The translations under genes and the position numbers were made by a program. A stretch of 64,000 nt of DNA from Cricetomys ansorgei. Taxonomy: Eukaryota > Chordata > Mammalia > Rodentia > Nesomyidae. Of the stretch, positions 1 to 10,383 are shown piece after piece (within the stretch, counting starts at the first letter, position 1; each line of letters starts with the position of its first letter). Under the pieces are notes generated by a model. The model saw nothing but the letters and a program-made list of their open reading frames with translations. It did not search any database and was not told the origin of the DNA. The DNA lies in assembly GCA_026225945.1 (NCBI GenBank), contig JAMJFZ010000818.1, forward strand, positions 1,362,501-1,426,500. Direction: 5' to 3'.

Positions 1-21
1 TAAAGTGGAATCAGAGACTGT

Positions 22-190
22 GGGATGGCTCAGTGGGTAAAGGCGCTTGCTGCCAAACCTGACGACCTGAGTTTGATCCTGGGGACTGTTGTGCTAGAAG
101 GGGAGAACTGATTCCTGCGGGTTGTCCTCTGACCTCTGCACTGTGGTGTCGTGCGAGTGTGAGTGTGCACGCGTGTGTGTATGTGCATGC
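22..190 (+). repeat. B3-type SINE (B2 superfamily)
   Basis: The tRNA-like head has a box A-like GATGGCTCAGTGGGTAAAGG and a box B-like GACCTGAGTTTGATCC. The B3 body follows (ACTGATTCCTGCGGGTTGTCC) and leads into a GT-rich tail. The copy is diverged and has lost its first bases. Confidence 0.75.
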
Positions 191-315
191 GTGTATGTGA
201 TTTATATTAGGTCAATTATATACGTCAATTGTGTTATATATACTAATAGTTATATTACTAGAATACATATAATTGAAAACTGTACAGTGGAATTCAATTT
301 AAAGCTTAGTCCCCG

Positions 316-470
316 GGGCTGGCGAGATGGCTCAGCAAGTAATCATGCTTGCCACCAAGGCTGAAGACCTGAGTTCAATTCCCAGGACCCACACTGTAGA
401 AGGGAACCAGTTCTGTACTTTGTCCTCTGAGCTCCAGGCGTTTGTCAAGAGCACACATTTCATGTGTATA
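316..470 (+). repeat. B3-type SINE (B2 superfamily)
   Basis: It begins GGGGCTGGCGAGATGGCTCA and contains GACCTGAGTTCAATTCCCAG, then the B3 body (TTGTCCTCTGAGCTCC). The tail merges into the AT/GT-rich tract that follows. Confidence 0.75.
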
Positions 471-539
471 TATGCATATGAGGTACTTATATGATAGATA
501 CAGGAAAGGCTGAAGTATATATTCACATACATGTAAATA

Positions 540-692
540 CACATATACGTATGTGTACTTATATGAGATATATGTGTGTATATACATGCACATATATGTG
601 TGTGTATACGTAAACATATCTCATATAAGTATATATGTATATAATGTATATATTATATATATAATGTATATATGTGTGTGTGTATATATTTC
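540..692. repeat. AT/GT-rich simple repeat
   Basis: Mixed TATATG and TGTGTA repeats fill this stretch of the KSR2 intron. It is alternating purine-pyrimidine and low in complexity. Confidence 0.8.
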
Positions 693-1872
693 AGTCACAG
701 CGTTCACCTTGGAAGAGAAATTGGTGGCTGCCACATTTGAGAGTGTAGACAGAAAAACACAGCTCCCGAAGAGGTTCAGATATGGGGAATCATGATGGGG
801 GCTCTGACTCAGTGCCCTGGAGGGACCAGCACATCACACCTCCTACACGGAAGGAGCCGTAGAACATGGCCAGCCCCAGGTCCCCACTGAGGCCCTTATG
901 GAGATGGGGCCTTCTTACCTTCAGAAGGCAAGACCTCCATCCTGTCTCTTACTCCTGTCCCTCGGCTAGCAGCCCCTTCTCTAGTAGTCTTTGGCCATTG
1001 ACAATCTTGTGCAAGGGCCGCTTAGGCATTTGTCCCCAGGGGAAGACTCTGATCTGCTGAGACTTGCAAGGTACTGGAGCAACCTGGCCTCCCTCCGCCT
1101 CTAGGCTTTTACCCCAGGGGTGGTGACAGATGTGCGTAAGGACAGACACAGATGTTCACTGCACCATTGTTTGTGATGTCGAGAGCGGACCGGTTCCGGC
1201 CTCCCGGTATCCGTCCTCAAAGCCTGCATGGGCTGTCTTCCTACGCACTTTGCTGTTGCTTGGCTTCTAGAACTCTCCTCTGGGCACCTCCCTGGGTCTT
1301 GGGCCTAGCTTTCCCTTCTGGCTAAGACCTCCTTTTGGTTCATATGGCCAGATCCTCTGTCGCACAGAGCTTAGCTCAGGCGTGTCCTCGGCTTGGACAC
1401 GTGCCTCCGTTCTAATTCTTTGTGTGATGTTTAGCACAGATGTTTGGTCTGTTTCCTATTTAATCCATTCATCGGCTCTTTGTCCTACCCACTGCAAGGG
1501 CATACACCTTGTTGGCCCCTTTTACTATTGCGTGTCTGGTGCCAGGAATCCGCTAGAATGGGATATTTGGGGGACTTGAGGTTTGACTCTGTGAGATTTT
1601 GCATAGTTTCCCTAGAGGCGACCTCAGACCGCAGAGCACAACGTAGGAACAACAAGGACGGGCAGTAATTAAGATGTGTAAGAGGGCCCGGAGGCTGTGG
1701 ACTCGAGGGTGACTCGGGCTGGCCTCCATGCATCCCTCTCCCTGAGCCAAACCCTGGCTCTCAGTCGAGGATCAGTCAGTGCCCACGGAGGAAGGCAAGG
1801 AGCTGGCAGAGGTGTTTCTGGGACCTGGGATCAGCGCTGCGAAAAGGGCTTACCCCTGCTTTGCCTCTCCAG

Positions 1873-2004
1873 GCGGGAAGACAAGCTGCGGATCCAGAAT
1901 GGCTGGCTGTGCCACCTGGCTCCGGAGATCATCCGCCAGCTGTCCCCCGACACAGAAGAGGACAAGCTCCCCTTCTCCAAGCACTCGGACGTGTTTGCGC
2001 TTGG
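1873..2004 (+). CDS. KSR2: KSR2 pseudokinase-domain exon (fourth from last coding exon)
   Basis: This exon encodes about 43 residues of the KSR2 C-lobe: R-E-D-K-L-R-I-Q-N, then the APE motif (H-L-A-P-E-I) of kinase subdomain VIII, and D-V-F-A-L-G of subdomain IX. KSR2 is a scaffold and pseudokinase that assembles RAF, MEK and ERK at the membrane. This part of its domain lies near the MEK-binding face. The 3' splice site is CTCTCCAG ending at 1872 and the donor GTAAGC starts at 2005. The exon starts with the last base of a codon and ends after two bases of a glycine codon, which the next exon completes. KSR2 is preferred over KSR1 because KSR1 differs here (my recollection of the family: DWLCYLAPEI and DVYAFG). 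The DFG region and earlier exons lie left of the window. Confidence 0.97.
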
Positions 2005-2867
2005 GTAAGCTGGCCACACCCTGGCCTCTGACCTCCACCGCGGGGGGAGGTTGGGGGGCCTCCAGCAGAAGTTACTCCTATGCTGGAGTCAGAGACTAGA
2101 TGCGGGGAGGTGGGTGTTCCAGAGGGAAGGCACATCGTCCACAACGAGGAATGCCCATCAGTGGGGAAGGTGCCGATGGACAAAGACTCGGGAGGGGAGT
2201 GAGGCTGAGGGTACCGAGGTGGAGAAGAGATCAGTGTCGGCCCTTGGTGGACTTAATGGCGGAGGGAAGGAGTTTGATCTTCAAGGCACTAGAGAGCTGC
2301 TGATGGTTGTACATCAGGCAAGTTGGGTGCTTGCCGCAGGAGCCCCAGTTCAATCTGCTCATTCTGGCTGCTCTGCAGGGAGCTTAGTGACGGGGTCCCC
2401 AGAGAGCTGCCGTCAGCGAGTAGCAGAGCAATCTCGTTCACCAAGGTCAGGACCTTGGAAGCGAGTCATAGCTGTATGACTATGCAGGAGTTGGGTGTTA
2501 CGGCCACGGTGGATCTGAACAGCTTCGGGGATGGTTATTAGGGTTAGATGAAAGGTGGGTGAGTCTCCACACGCAGAGTTGAGAGACGAGGCATTTGTGA
2601 CTGTCAAGAAATTCGTCCGCAGACATGGGGAAGAATCGGAAGCCCTTGGAAGCATAGATGGATGAAAGGCCAGGGTGTGAGGCAGAGCTCTCAGAAGGTC
2701 CAGAGACAGGAGCAATACTGTGTGCCTACGACTGTCTTGTGGGATACTGAGGCAGGAAAACCACCTTGAGTCTTTAGGCCAGCCTGAGATATAGAATAAC
2801 ACTCTGTCCCAATTAGTCATCATAAAAAAATAATGATGATCATAGTAACAGCAACAGCAACAGTAAT

Positions 2868-3200
2868 AGTAATAGGGAGATGATTCGATCAGTAAGTGCT
2901 TATCACACAGTCATGACGACCTGAGTTTGTAACCATAGTGACTGTGTAAAAAACTGGGTGGCTGGGTGCTGGGGAGGCAGACACAGGAGGGGACCTAGAG
3001 CTTGTGGTTAGCCAGCGTAGCTGAACTGGTGATTCCGAGCCCAGTGAGAGACCCTGCCTCAAACGATGAGATGGAGAGAAATTGAGGCAAGGTATCCAAC
3101 TCGATCTCTGGTCTCCACACAATTGTGCACACCTGCGCACGTGTGTTTATATGCACGGGTGTACTTACACGCACGCATAAGCACATATAACACACACACA
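2868..3200 (+). repeat. B4-type composite SINE (tRNA-like head, B1-like body)
   Basis: A tRNA-like head (ACGACCTGAGTTTGTAACC) is followed by a B1-like middle and GAGAGACCCTGCCTCAAA. The tail reads TCTGGTCTCCACACA and runs into CA/TG-rich sequence. This order of modules is characteristic of rodent B4 elements. Confidence 0.65.
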
Positions 3201-3499
3201 CCCCGCACACCCAACAACCGGGAAATAGCTGTCCCCCATCCCTTAAATAGCCACGCGGGTCCTTGCTTTATTCCTGGGATGGATTTGAAGACTGGGGAGA
3301 CAGGGTTGGGAACACTGACCAGGGAGGCTCCCAGGGTGTAGGTTTGTGCAATTAGACCCATCATCTCTGAAATGCATTAGAAAGGCAGCCAGTCTCCTGT
3401 AGAAAAGCTCCCCACTGCGCCCTCACTGCCAGCCCCCAGCTGGGCATTCTAAGAAGATCTCAGTCCTCTGAGCTTGTCATTTGAGTCCCTTGAGAAGCC

Positions 3500-3830
3500 A
3501 TCACTTGCTCTAACTAGAAAATGCCCAAATCTTTATATAGTTAGATACCATTATCTGGAACCAAATTGCAGTAATTAAGTTGGTATATTTTTACTGTGAA
3601 TTTAGCGAACGGGAAAAAAAATGTAATTAACAAACTGTACTAAGGTAAGTAATTGGTTTCCCACTGGAGTTTTCATCTGTAACATTTTTTTTTTTTTGAC
3701 CCCTCAAAGTGAATTTTTCTCTTAAAACTTGGGTTAGGAAGGAAGTTTTAATGAGCCTTTTATTGGTGACACTGTTGGTTTTGCAAAGGACCCCTGTGCT
3801 CTTGGACTCCCTCCAATTAGGAGCATCCTG
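3500..3830. promoter_or_regulatory. AT-rich intronic block with clustered homeodomain-type motifs
   Basis: Within about 120 bp there are GTAATTAAG, TGTAATTAAC and GTAATTGG, plus TTATATAG and a T-run. No SINE or LTR signature is seen. Clusters of TAATTA cores in repeat-free, AT-rich intronic DNA often mark conserved enhancers of brain-expressed genes. That reading is inference, since I cannot test conservation. Confidence 0.35.
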
Positions 3831-4129
3831 TTGCCTGGGAACCTCATGTTCAGGAATGATTTAGAGAATAAGAGACTGGTAGAGTGCACGGTAGCATGCC
3901 GTCTTCACGAGCACCCTCTCTGGAGGGGCCACATTGTCCTGGATGGGCCAGTGAGAAGGCAAAGCTGCCACCCGCTGTGCGGTAACTGGTAGGAGAGCCG
4001 GGATTCAGAGCAGGACCACCCTACTTCTGCAGCAGGGGCTTTGAACTGAGCATCCCATGGGCCCGGGAGAGAGTCTCGCTCGAAGCCTCTCTTCGCTCTA
4101 CTGCAGACTAAGCTTAAGAAAACCTACAG

Positions 4130-4600
4130 AGGGCCTAGGGAGATGGTCGGTCCTAAGTGCGTGCCCTGCAGATGTGGGGACCTGAGTTCAATTCCCAGAA
4201 CCAACATAAAAAGCAGGGCATGGCAGTGCATGCCTGTGGAGAGATGGTCTGGGAAGGTGCAGGCAAGCGGACCCCTGGGGCTCCCCGGCCAGTCTAGGTA
4301 AACTGATGGGTTTCACGCTAGTGAGAGGCCTTGTCTTCAAAAACAAGGTAGGAGCCTGGTATTGGCCATACATGCCTTTAATCCCAGCGCTCAGGAGGTA
4401 GAAGCTGGCAGATTTCTGTGAATTTAAAGCCAGTCTGATCTACATAGTAAGCTTGAGACCAGGCAGGGGTACAGAGGGAGACCTTGTCTCAAGCAAACAA
4501 GGTGGACATACCTAAGGAATGGCACCTGAGGTTGACCTCTGGCAATCACATGCACGTGCACATTAAGTACACAAACGTAGGCACACATACACACGTGCCC
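4130..4600 (+). repeat. B4-type SINE with an internal B1 copy
   Basis: The head (GGACCTGAGTTCAATTCCCA at about 4178) and the terminal B4 part (GGCACCTGAGGTTGACCTCT at about 4520) flank a B1 at about 4350-4500. The B1 reads CATGCCTTTAATCCCAGCGC and ends GAGACCTTGTCTCAAGC. The arrangement suggests B1 inserted into, or forms the middle of, the B4. Confidence 0.65.
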
Positions 4601-4809
4601 ACATCACGGTCCTTCTGTGTCTCTCTCGGCCGTCCCACGCTACGATTCTTCCTTACGATGCACAGATACGAAAGTAAAAGCTCCCCACCCGGCTGTCCCT
4701 CAGGGGCGTGCGGTTGGCTTTCACGATCCTCCCCACCCAAGCATAAAAAGTGATTTTTTTTTTTTTTTACACTAAGTGGGATCTATTGAGAATTTTTCAT
4801 GCCAGCAAA

Positions 4810-5121
4810 ATGTCTCACAAATATTCTCGGTGTGATATGACGCTGTTTCGTTTTAAGGAGTTACCGCGATACAACGGCTGGCTACTACTGAGACCTTACG
4901 CTGTTTCCACCTTTTTCAGTGTGGTATATAAGGCCATAGAGAGGAACCTTGTGAGTGAAGTATTCAAATATAGTGGTTTTCTGGAATTGCGAGTATCAGG
5001 CCAGCGATGGCGGCCACATCGTGTTACAATTACTCAGGTAGATTTGTATCTACCCAGGCATCATGAAGAGTATTCTGGGATAAGAAGCCTGACTTGGCGA
5101 ATGCCAGACAACAATGTCTGA
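4810..5121 (+). other. Unexplained 103-codon ORF in a KSR2 intron
   Basis: An ATG at 4810 opens a 103-codon frame (M-S-H-K-Y-S-R-C-D-M...) that stops at TGA 5119-5121. The same frame is open upstream to 4750 through a T-run. The stretch holds several CpGs (TACCGCGATACAACGG, GCGATGGCGGCCACATCG), more than neighbouring intron, and no SINE or LTR signature. I recognise no domain. The frame ends about 170 bp before the next KSR2 exon. It may be chance, a conserved noncoding element, or a decayed retrocopy: the T-run at 4754-4769 could be a minus-strand poly(A). Confidence 0.25.
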
Positions 5122-5288
5122 CTTCAAGAGGGTGTTAGACATAAGGCCAGATTCTTGGAAAGAGACTGCGGAGGGGAACGGCTAGCCAGGATGCTGACTC
5201 TTGTGTGTGCGGTGGGGGAAGAGGGGACCCCAGGGTCGCAAACGGCATGCCACAGCAATGCCGAATAACCGTGTCCACTGTCTGACAG

Positions 5289-5418
5289 CACCATCTGGTA
5301 CGAACTCCACGCCAGGGAGTGGCCGTTCAAGACCCAACCGGCAGAGGCAATAATTTGGCAGATGGGCACAGGCATGAAACCCAACCTCAGCCAGATCGGC
5401 ATGGGAAAAGAAATCTCG
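5289..5418 (+). CDS. KSR2: KSR2 pseudokinase-domain exon (third from last)
   Basis: The 130-bp exon completes the split glycine and encodes 43 further residues, beginning [14 protein letters not shown] and ending G-M-G-K-E-I-S. This is the region after helix F of the kinase fold, with the W-x-E-L and W-P-F signatures shared by RAF and KSR proteins. The acceptor is CTGACAG ending at 5288 and the donor is GTAAGT at 5419. The exon ends on a codon boundary (phase 0), matching the next exon. The upstream intron is 3,284 bp and the downstream intron 1,782 bp. The M-G-T-G-M-K-P insert separates it from KSR1, which has a different loop here. Confidence 0.97.
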
Positions 5419-7200
5419 GTAAGTTCCACGTTGGGGGACAAGGAGGGAGGCAGACACAGTCCCTGGGCTTTCTTGGCCCTGCGTGTGAAGGTTACAGAGG
5501 CTTTCCCAGAGAGTGACTAACAAGGTGCTTGGAGCTTAAAGGGCAAACTCTCAGCGCTATGCCTGCAATTCCAAGTGCCTGACACCAGGGGCGCAATAAC
5601 ACATGGCCACCCTCCTGGCAATGGATTGGTGCTTCAGATAACCAGTGACTACCTGGTCTGTTACTTTTTAACCAATATTTGTTAAAATACCACAAGGAGT
5701 ATTAGCACCCATTTTACTTGCAGCTAACAATAGATCAAACCATTATCTAACTCAGAGTATGTTAGACAGAAGCCAAGACGCCTGGTTATAAATGGTCTTC
5801 CTCTTAAACACAAACATGGAGAATCCTCTTTTGATCAAAAGACACATAAGTCAGGGAAGCAATGGGTTACCCTGGCTGCTCATCAGGACCACCTGCCTGC
5901 AAGGAGAGGGTGGAAATTAGCTTCTCTCCTCTGTAATTCTGAGGGACTCTTACCAATCTATGGGATGTAGCTAGAGATATCAGGATCCCCTTCTCTCTCC
6001 TGCTCTCAAGAAAAATGCCAATATATTTCAGGCCTTCTAGCATGGCGCCTCCTCTAGCTTCCTAGAGGGGCTCAGCAAGTAAATTAGAAGAGGGGAAGGA
6101 GGGAGAGCGGGTGGATGGAGAGGTGGTAGGTGAAGGTAAATAAGTGAATTGCTATAAAGGCGTGGTTATGCAGATCCCTGCTCCGTGGGCAGTGGATAGA
6201 TGGATGACTGAGTGGATGGACTGTCGTCTGGGTGAATCGGCGGGCAGTGAGTGGGTAGATGGACGAGAGAGTAGATAAATGATATCCAGACGGAAGGGCG
6301 GAGGGTGAATGAGGATGGACGAGTTTATATGGATGGGAGGGTGTTTGATGAACGGATGGGGTAAGGAGGGTGACGGGTGAGTCTGACGGATGCTGAAGGG
6401 TGAAGGAATGAGTTGATATGGATGGGTGTGTAGGCGGTGGACAGGTGATGGTTGTGTGCAGGTGGGTGACTATATGGTAGGTGTTGAGTGGGTAGGTGGG
6501 CGGGTGGGCGAGTGGATGGCGAGCAGGTGATGGATAGTGGGTGGGACGGCTGTGGATGTGAGTAGGAAGGTGGGTGGGTGGATGCTGGATGGATGGATGG
6601 ATGAGCTCATATGGGTGGGTGGGTGGGGTGGCTGTGTCTGTGAGTGGGTGGGTGGATGGTGGTAGATGGTGGCTGGTGATTGGATGGATGGGTGGGTGGA
6701 TGGATGGGTGGGTGGATGGGTGGGTGGAATGGATGGGTGGGTGGATGGATGGGTGGGTGGATGGATGGGTGGGTGGATGGGTGGGTGGATAGGTGGGTGA
6801 ATGGATGGGTGGGTGGACGGATGGATGGGTGGATGAGTGGGTAGGTGGATGGGTGGGTGGATGGGTAGGTAGATAGGTGGATAGATGGGTGGATGGGATG
6901 GCTGTGTATGAGTAGGTAGGTGGCTGGTGGTTAGTGGGTGGATGGATGGATGGAAGGGTAGATGGATGGATGGAGGGATGGCTATGAGGGAGTAGATGGA
7001 TGGTGGCTACTGAGTGGATGGGTAGATGGGGGGCAGACCCTGAGTAAATGGATGGAAGGGTAGATGATGGAGAGACGTAAAGTGGACTGAATGGCTGGAC
7101 AGATGGCTAGAGCCAGAGTAGTGCCCAGCTGCTGAGACGTGGATGAGGGCTCAGTAAAGTCACCACGTGGGTTCGGTCATGGCTCACTGGTTTCTCCTAG
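5419..7200 (+). other. KSR2: KSR2 intron, 1,782 bp, half of it a GGAT microsatellite field
   Basis: The intron begins GTAAGT and ends TTTCTCCTAG. Its first ~700 bp look unique, and the remainder up to about 7085 is a degenerate GGAT/GGGT array. The acceptor's pyrimidine tract is short, and only about 115 bp of non-repeat sequence separates array and exon. Confidence 0.9.
6104..7085 (+). repeat. Degenerate (GGAT/GGGT)n microsatellite field, array 1
   Basis: Roughly 1 kb is built from GGAT, GGGT and AGGT units. It is purest at about 6560-6900 (GGATGGGTGGGTGGATGG) and increasingly degraded at both sides. The G-runs of three at regular spacing on the sense strand give G-quadruplex potential in the KSR2 pre-mRNA. 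Apparent WMDGW-type reading frames across it are products of the repeat. Confidence 0.95.
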
Positions 7201-7334
7201 GACATACTGCTCTTCTGCTGGGCCTTTGAGCAGGAGGAGCGGCCCACCTTCACCAAGCTCATGGACATGTTAGAGAAACTGCCAAAGCGAAACCGTCGCC
7301 TGTCGCACCCGGGACATTTCTGGAAGTCTGCAGA
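7201..7334 (+). CDS. KSR2: KSR2 penultimate coding exon, C-terminal end of the kinase-like domain
   Basis: The exon opens [10 protein letters not shown] and contains E-E-R-P-T-F, the conserved arginine of kinase subdomain XI. It then runs through [21 protein letters not shown], the C-terminal tail typical of KSR proteins. The acceptor is TTTCTCCTAG ending at 7200. The donor GTAGGT starts at 7335, leaving GA of a glutamate codon; the terminal exon supplies G, then CTG and TGA. If the intron is retained, translation reads GAG TAG and stops at 7338. The upstream flank is a GGAT microsatellite field that ends about 120 bp before the acceptor. Confidence 0.96.
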
Positions 7335-7340
7335 GTAGGT
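7335..7340 (+). promoter_or_regulatory. KSR2: Splice donor overlapping an alternative KSR2 stop codon
   Basis: The donor hexamer GTAGGT contains the TAG stop (7336-7338) that would end the protein if the last intron were retained. Splicing removes this stop and adds a single leucine before TGA at 9354. Both products are otherwise identical, so only the 3'UTR and the last residue differ. The sequence context AGA|GTAGGT is a usable but not optimal donor. Confidence 0.7.
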
Positions 7341-9349
7341 GTTTCTCTCAGTACCTCCCCCACTGTTTACCCTTTGACCTTTGTCTCCTTTTTGCTCCCC
7401 TCCTGTGACCCTACCCATCCCCGTCGGCTCCACTCCACATGCCCAGCACCCAGTCACCACATTTCTCTACTGGCATTCACTCGGTGGAGCCCATTATGAC
7501 ACTGGGGCCCCAGAGTCTGCCTGTGGCCAACACCGTGACCTCTGGCTTAGCTCTTCCTGGTGACGGAGGGTGTCTCAGTCTGAGCAGCATGTGGTTAGAC
7601 CAAGTCCCATCTGTCATGTGACTGGGGTCTCCTATGAAGCCTGACTGGCAGAGCCCCTCCCACCTGGGCCAGCACCTGCCCCTTCATGGAAGATCTCAGC
7701 TCCCAGCATCCTCCATGGCACAAGTGTAGAGACAGAGGGGCTCCCAGCTTCTCATCATCCTTTGCACCTGCTTCCTTCTTAGGAGGCTTCATGTCCCTCT
7801 TTTCCCTTGCCTTAGCTGTAGACCCATTGCCTTTCCCAAGACCAGGCAAGTGCATCTCACCCTGAGGTCCCCTCCCTGGGCCTCCCCCATGACACAGCTC
7901 TCTTGAAGGTAAGAGGGAGGCTGTTGAGAGGCCCTGTTTCCTATTGCTCTCCTCGGTACTCCCAGGTTACATGTATATGTACATGTACATGTACATGTCT
8001 ACACACACATGTGAACACAGAATCAGTACTCCTCTGCCTTATCTGTTCACCAGGCATACCTGCACACAGGAGAGCAGATATAAGTGCATCATGGGACTCC
8101 ACGAAGACCCTCAAGGTCCCAGGAGCTGAGCATGAGGAGACAGCCACACTTTTGATATTCATGTTGCTTCCCATCCCAGGGGGCTCACCTCGTCCCTGGT
8201 CAATTAGAAAGAACACAGAGTCCACAGTGCGAGGGGACACAGGTTGAAATCCCCTCTCTGCTGCTAGTAGCGGTGTGGCTTGGCCTCTCTGAACGATAGT
8301 TTCATGCTCTGAAGACTGAGGGCAGTGAAACCTATAGCAGGGGTTCTGTGAGTGCCCAGCAAGGTCATATGCTAAGACACTGGGCACGGTGCATCTCAGA
8401 TAACCAGTGTTCACTCTGCCCTGACAACCACGTTGTGCCAAGAGGAAGTAAGCCTGGCATCCCGGTGGCACTCAGAGCCAACCATGCAATGAACAGGCAG
8501 GAGGCAGCTAGAACAGGCGCCACTCTGCCTTCTAAGAGAAGGTCACTGTGCCCAGCACAGTGGAGAACTGGCTTGGGAGTTCACACAGGAGCTCAAGAGT
8601 ATGGGGTGCTACAAAACTGGAATGCCCTCCGGGCCAGCACCAGTGGCCCCTGAGCAGAAGCGTTCAATTTGAGCAGAAGGTCTTAAACGTGTTGACGGGG
8701 TGAGGAGGCAGGACGCCTTGCTTTCTAGCTTCTTCTCGGAACGTAGACTCAGACTAAAGGATCAGAGGATGAGTTGTGGTCCTGTGTCCCAGCGTGCTAG
8801 AAATCCTATGGAATTTTCCATCAGACCTGATGGTCATTCATCCTGTGCGTGTTGAATCTGAGCCCATTCTAAGAGGGACATGCGCGATCCCAAGGCTCCG
8901 CTACTGTTGACGTCAAAGTCTGAGGTGCAGGTCTGGTCTCTCAACCACAGGACTCTGTCTTCAGCAATGTGTCAAGCTTTTCCCTGCACACTGGACTACC
9001 TGCTGTATGTAGTAAGGAGGTTCTGCGTTCAAATCTTGACCCTGATGCTTCTTAGCTGTTACACCCTTAGGCAAACCACGTAACCTACCTGAACCTCCAT
9101 TTTTTTAAAGGATGCAAAATGCCCGCAGCTAAGCCTCTTCCCTGGATACAATGAGGTCAAGACCAGGCCACCCTCAGTACAGTACAGAGTCTTGTGCGTA
9201 GTAGGACCTTTGTCAGTAGAAGTCCCTTCTGCTTGGAAAGGGCAGAAGCCCACCGGAAGCCGCTCTCTGAGAAAGGTGTCAGTACACAAGCGATGGCATG
9301 ACGGGACCCACATCCCTCTCACCCATCCTTCCTTCTCTCCCCCTTCTAG
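7339..9349 (+). other. KSR2: KSR2 last intron (or extended 3'UTR if retained)
   Basis: The sequence lies between the donor at 7335 and the acceptor at 9349. It holds an ACATGT hexamer run at about 7970-8000 and a MIR-like piece near 8985-9105. The rest appears unique. If the intron is retained, this is 3'UTR after TAG at 7336-7338. Confidence 0.75.
8985..9105 (+). repeat. MIR-type ancient SINE fragment
   Basis: The order GCGTTCAAATCTTGACC, TTAGCTGTTACACCCTTAGGCAA and CCTGAACCTCC matches the MIR core pattern (ordinary-base drift, no tail). Confidence 0.5.
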
Positions 9350-9356
9350 GCTGTGA
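9350..9356 (+). CDS. KSR2: KSR2 final coding segment (last Glu base, Leu, stop)
   Basis: A strong pyrimidine tract and acceptor (CTCTCCCCCTTCTAG, ending at 9349) precede G-CTG-TGA. Joined to the previous exon this gives K-S-A-E-L-stop, which agrees with the KSR2 C-terminus as I recall it for human and mouse. Only seven coding bases lie in this exon; everything after 9356 is untranslated. The phase matches the GA left at 7334. The small size means the call depends on the splice signals and the recalled C-terminus rather than on its own coding content. Confidence 0.85.
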
Positions 9357-10383
9357 ACATGGACACGGGCCGGCATCGGCTGCCTCGCCCCACAACTGCC
9401 TCCTCCTCCCTGCTCTGCCCTCTGCCAGCTCAGGAGGCCCAGGCTCACCACCCGGAAGTCCCGACACGGTCTGGTCCAGGAGACTTGTGTGAAGACAGAC
9501 ACTACAGAGGTTGCCTGCACCTTGGACTTTCACCCTCTTTTCTCAGGCAGGGTCAGGGACCCCTGAGCTAGGTTCACACTGGACCAGTGAGGGTCCAGAA
9601 CATGGTGTGGATAGCTGCGGACTGAACACGACAGACCTCCAGGCTGTGGAGACCAAGACACACGCCCCTGTGGGCAGAGTCACTCACAGGACTGGTGTGT
9701 GCGCGCATGTGTCTGTGTGTGGACAGGATCACCTGCCTTCCTTCTGCCTGCACAAGCCTGCCCAGCCGTGCTGTCCCAGGACATAGCACATGGATGAACC
9801 AGGAACAACACACCTGCCCGTTAAGTCAAGGCTCCCGGGCCAAGGTCAGGGTGGGGAGGGATCTGGCTAAGCTTGCAAGCATCCGTTTTTTGAGACTCCA
9901 TTCCAAGCCTGAAGTGACTGGTGGCCCCTGGGCACATAGCTCCAAAGGACACTAAGCAGTCCTGTGTGTATTTTTGGCCTCTCTGGGGACCAGTCCCTCG
10001 GCTTCGCCTTCATCGTGTTTTATAAGGATATCACCTCACTGCTCACCCGCCCTGGGCAACTGGAGGACACCATGGCTTCTCAACTGATATGACATCCCGG
10101 GGTCCTTTATAGCGCACTGTCATTTATGGTATCCCCAAAGTTTGGGTCCTGAAGAGGGGACTGTGGCGAGGGAGTCCTGGCACATATTTCTTCCTTGGCA
10201 CTACCACTGAGGGAGTTGGTTCTCCCACGGTGATGGATACGGGTCCTGGGTATGCCTGATGGGTTACACCTGGGTGTGCGAGTAACTGTTTCCAAGGGTC
10301 TCCCTGTCTCTCCCCTGCTGTGCTCCTTGGCAGGGAGATGAGGAGGGAATGCATATGTGGAGGTTCTGTGGTCTCTGCTCTGA

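Larger units (their letters stand above)
1..1872 (+). other. KSR2: KSR2 intron (3' part) with two SINEs and AT/GT repeats
   Basis: This is the 3' portion of the KSR2 intron upstream of the exon at 1873. It holds two B3-type SINEs near its left end and an AT/GT-rich simple repeat at about 540-690. The remaining ~1.1 kb is mostly unique sequence. A short run at 1178-1217 has about six CpGs (around GTCGAGAGCGGACCGG), which is high for an intron. I see no further exon. Confidence 0.8.
2005..5288 (+). other. KSR2: KSR2 intron, 3,284 bp
   Basis: The intron runs from donor GTAAGC to an acceptor ending at 5288. It contains B4-type SINEs at about 2868-3200 and 4130-4600 with a nested B1. An AT-rich block with several TAATTA-like motifs lies at about 3500-3760. 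An unusual CpG-containing stretch with a 103-codon ORF occupies 4770-5125. Other parts look unique, with no further KSR2 exon. Confidence 0.85.

Noticed and set aside
1873..9356. KSR1 or a RAF kinase as the gene identity
   Set aside because: The tail after the kinase-like domain ends at K-S-A-E-L without the longer KSR1 C-terminal extension, and motifs such as D-V-F-A-L-G and M-G-T-G-M-K-P fit KSR2; RAF proteins diverge more.
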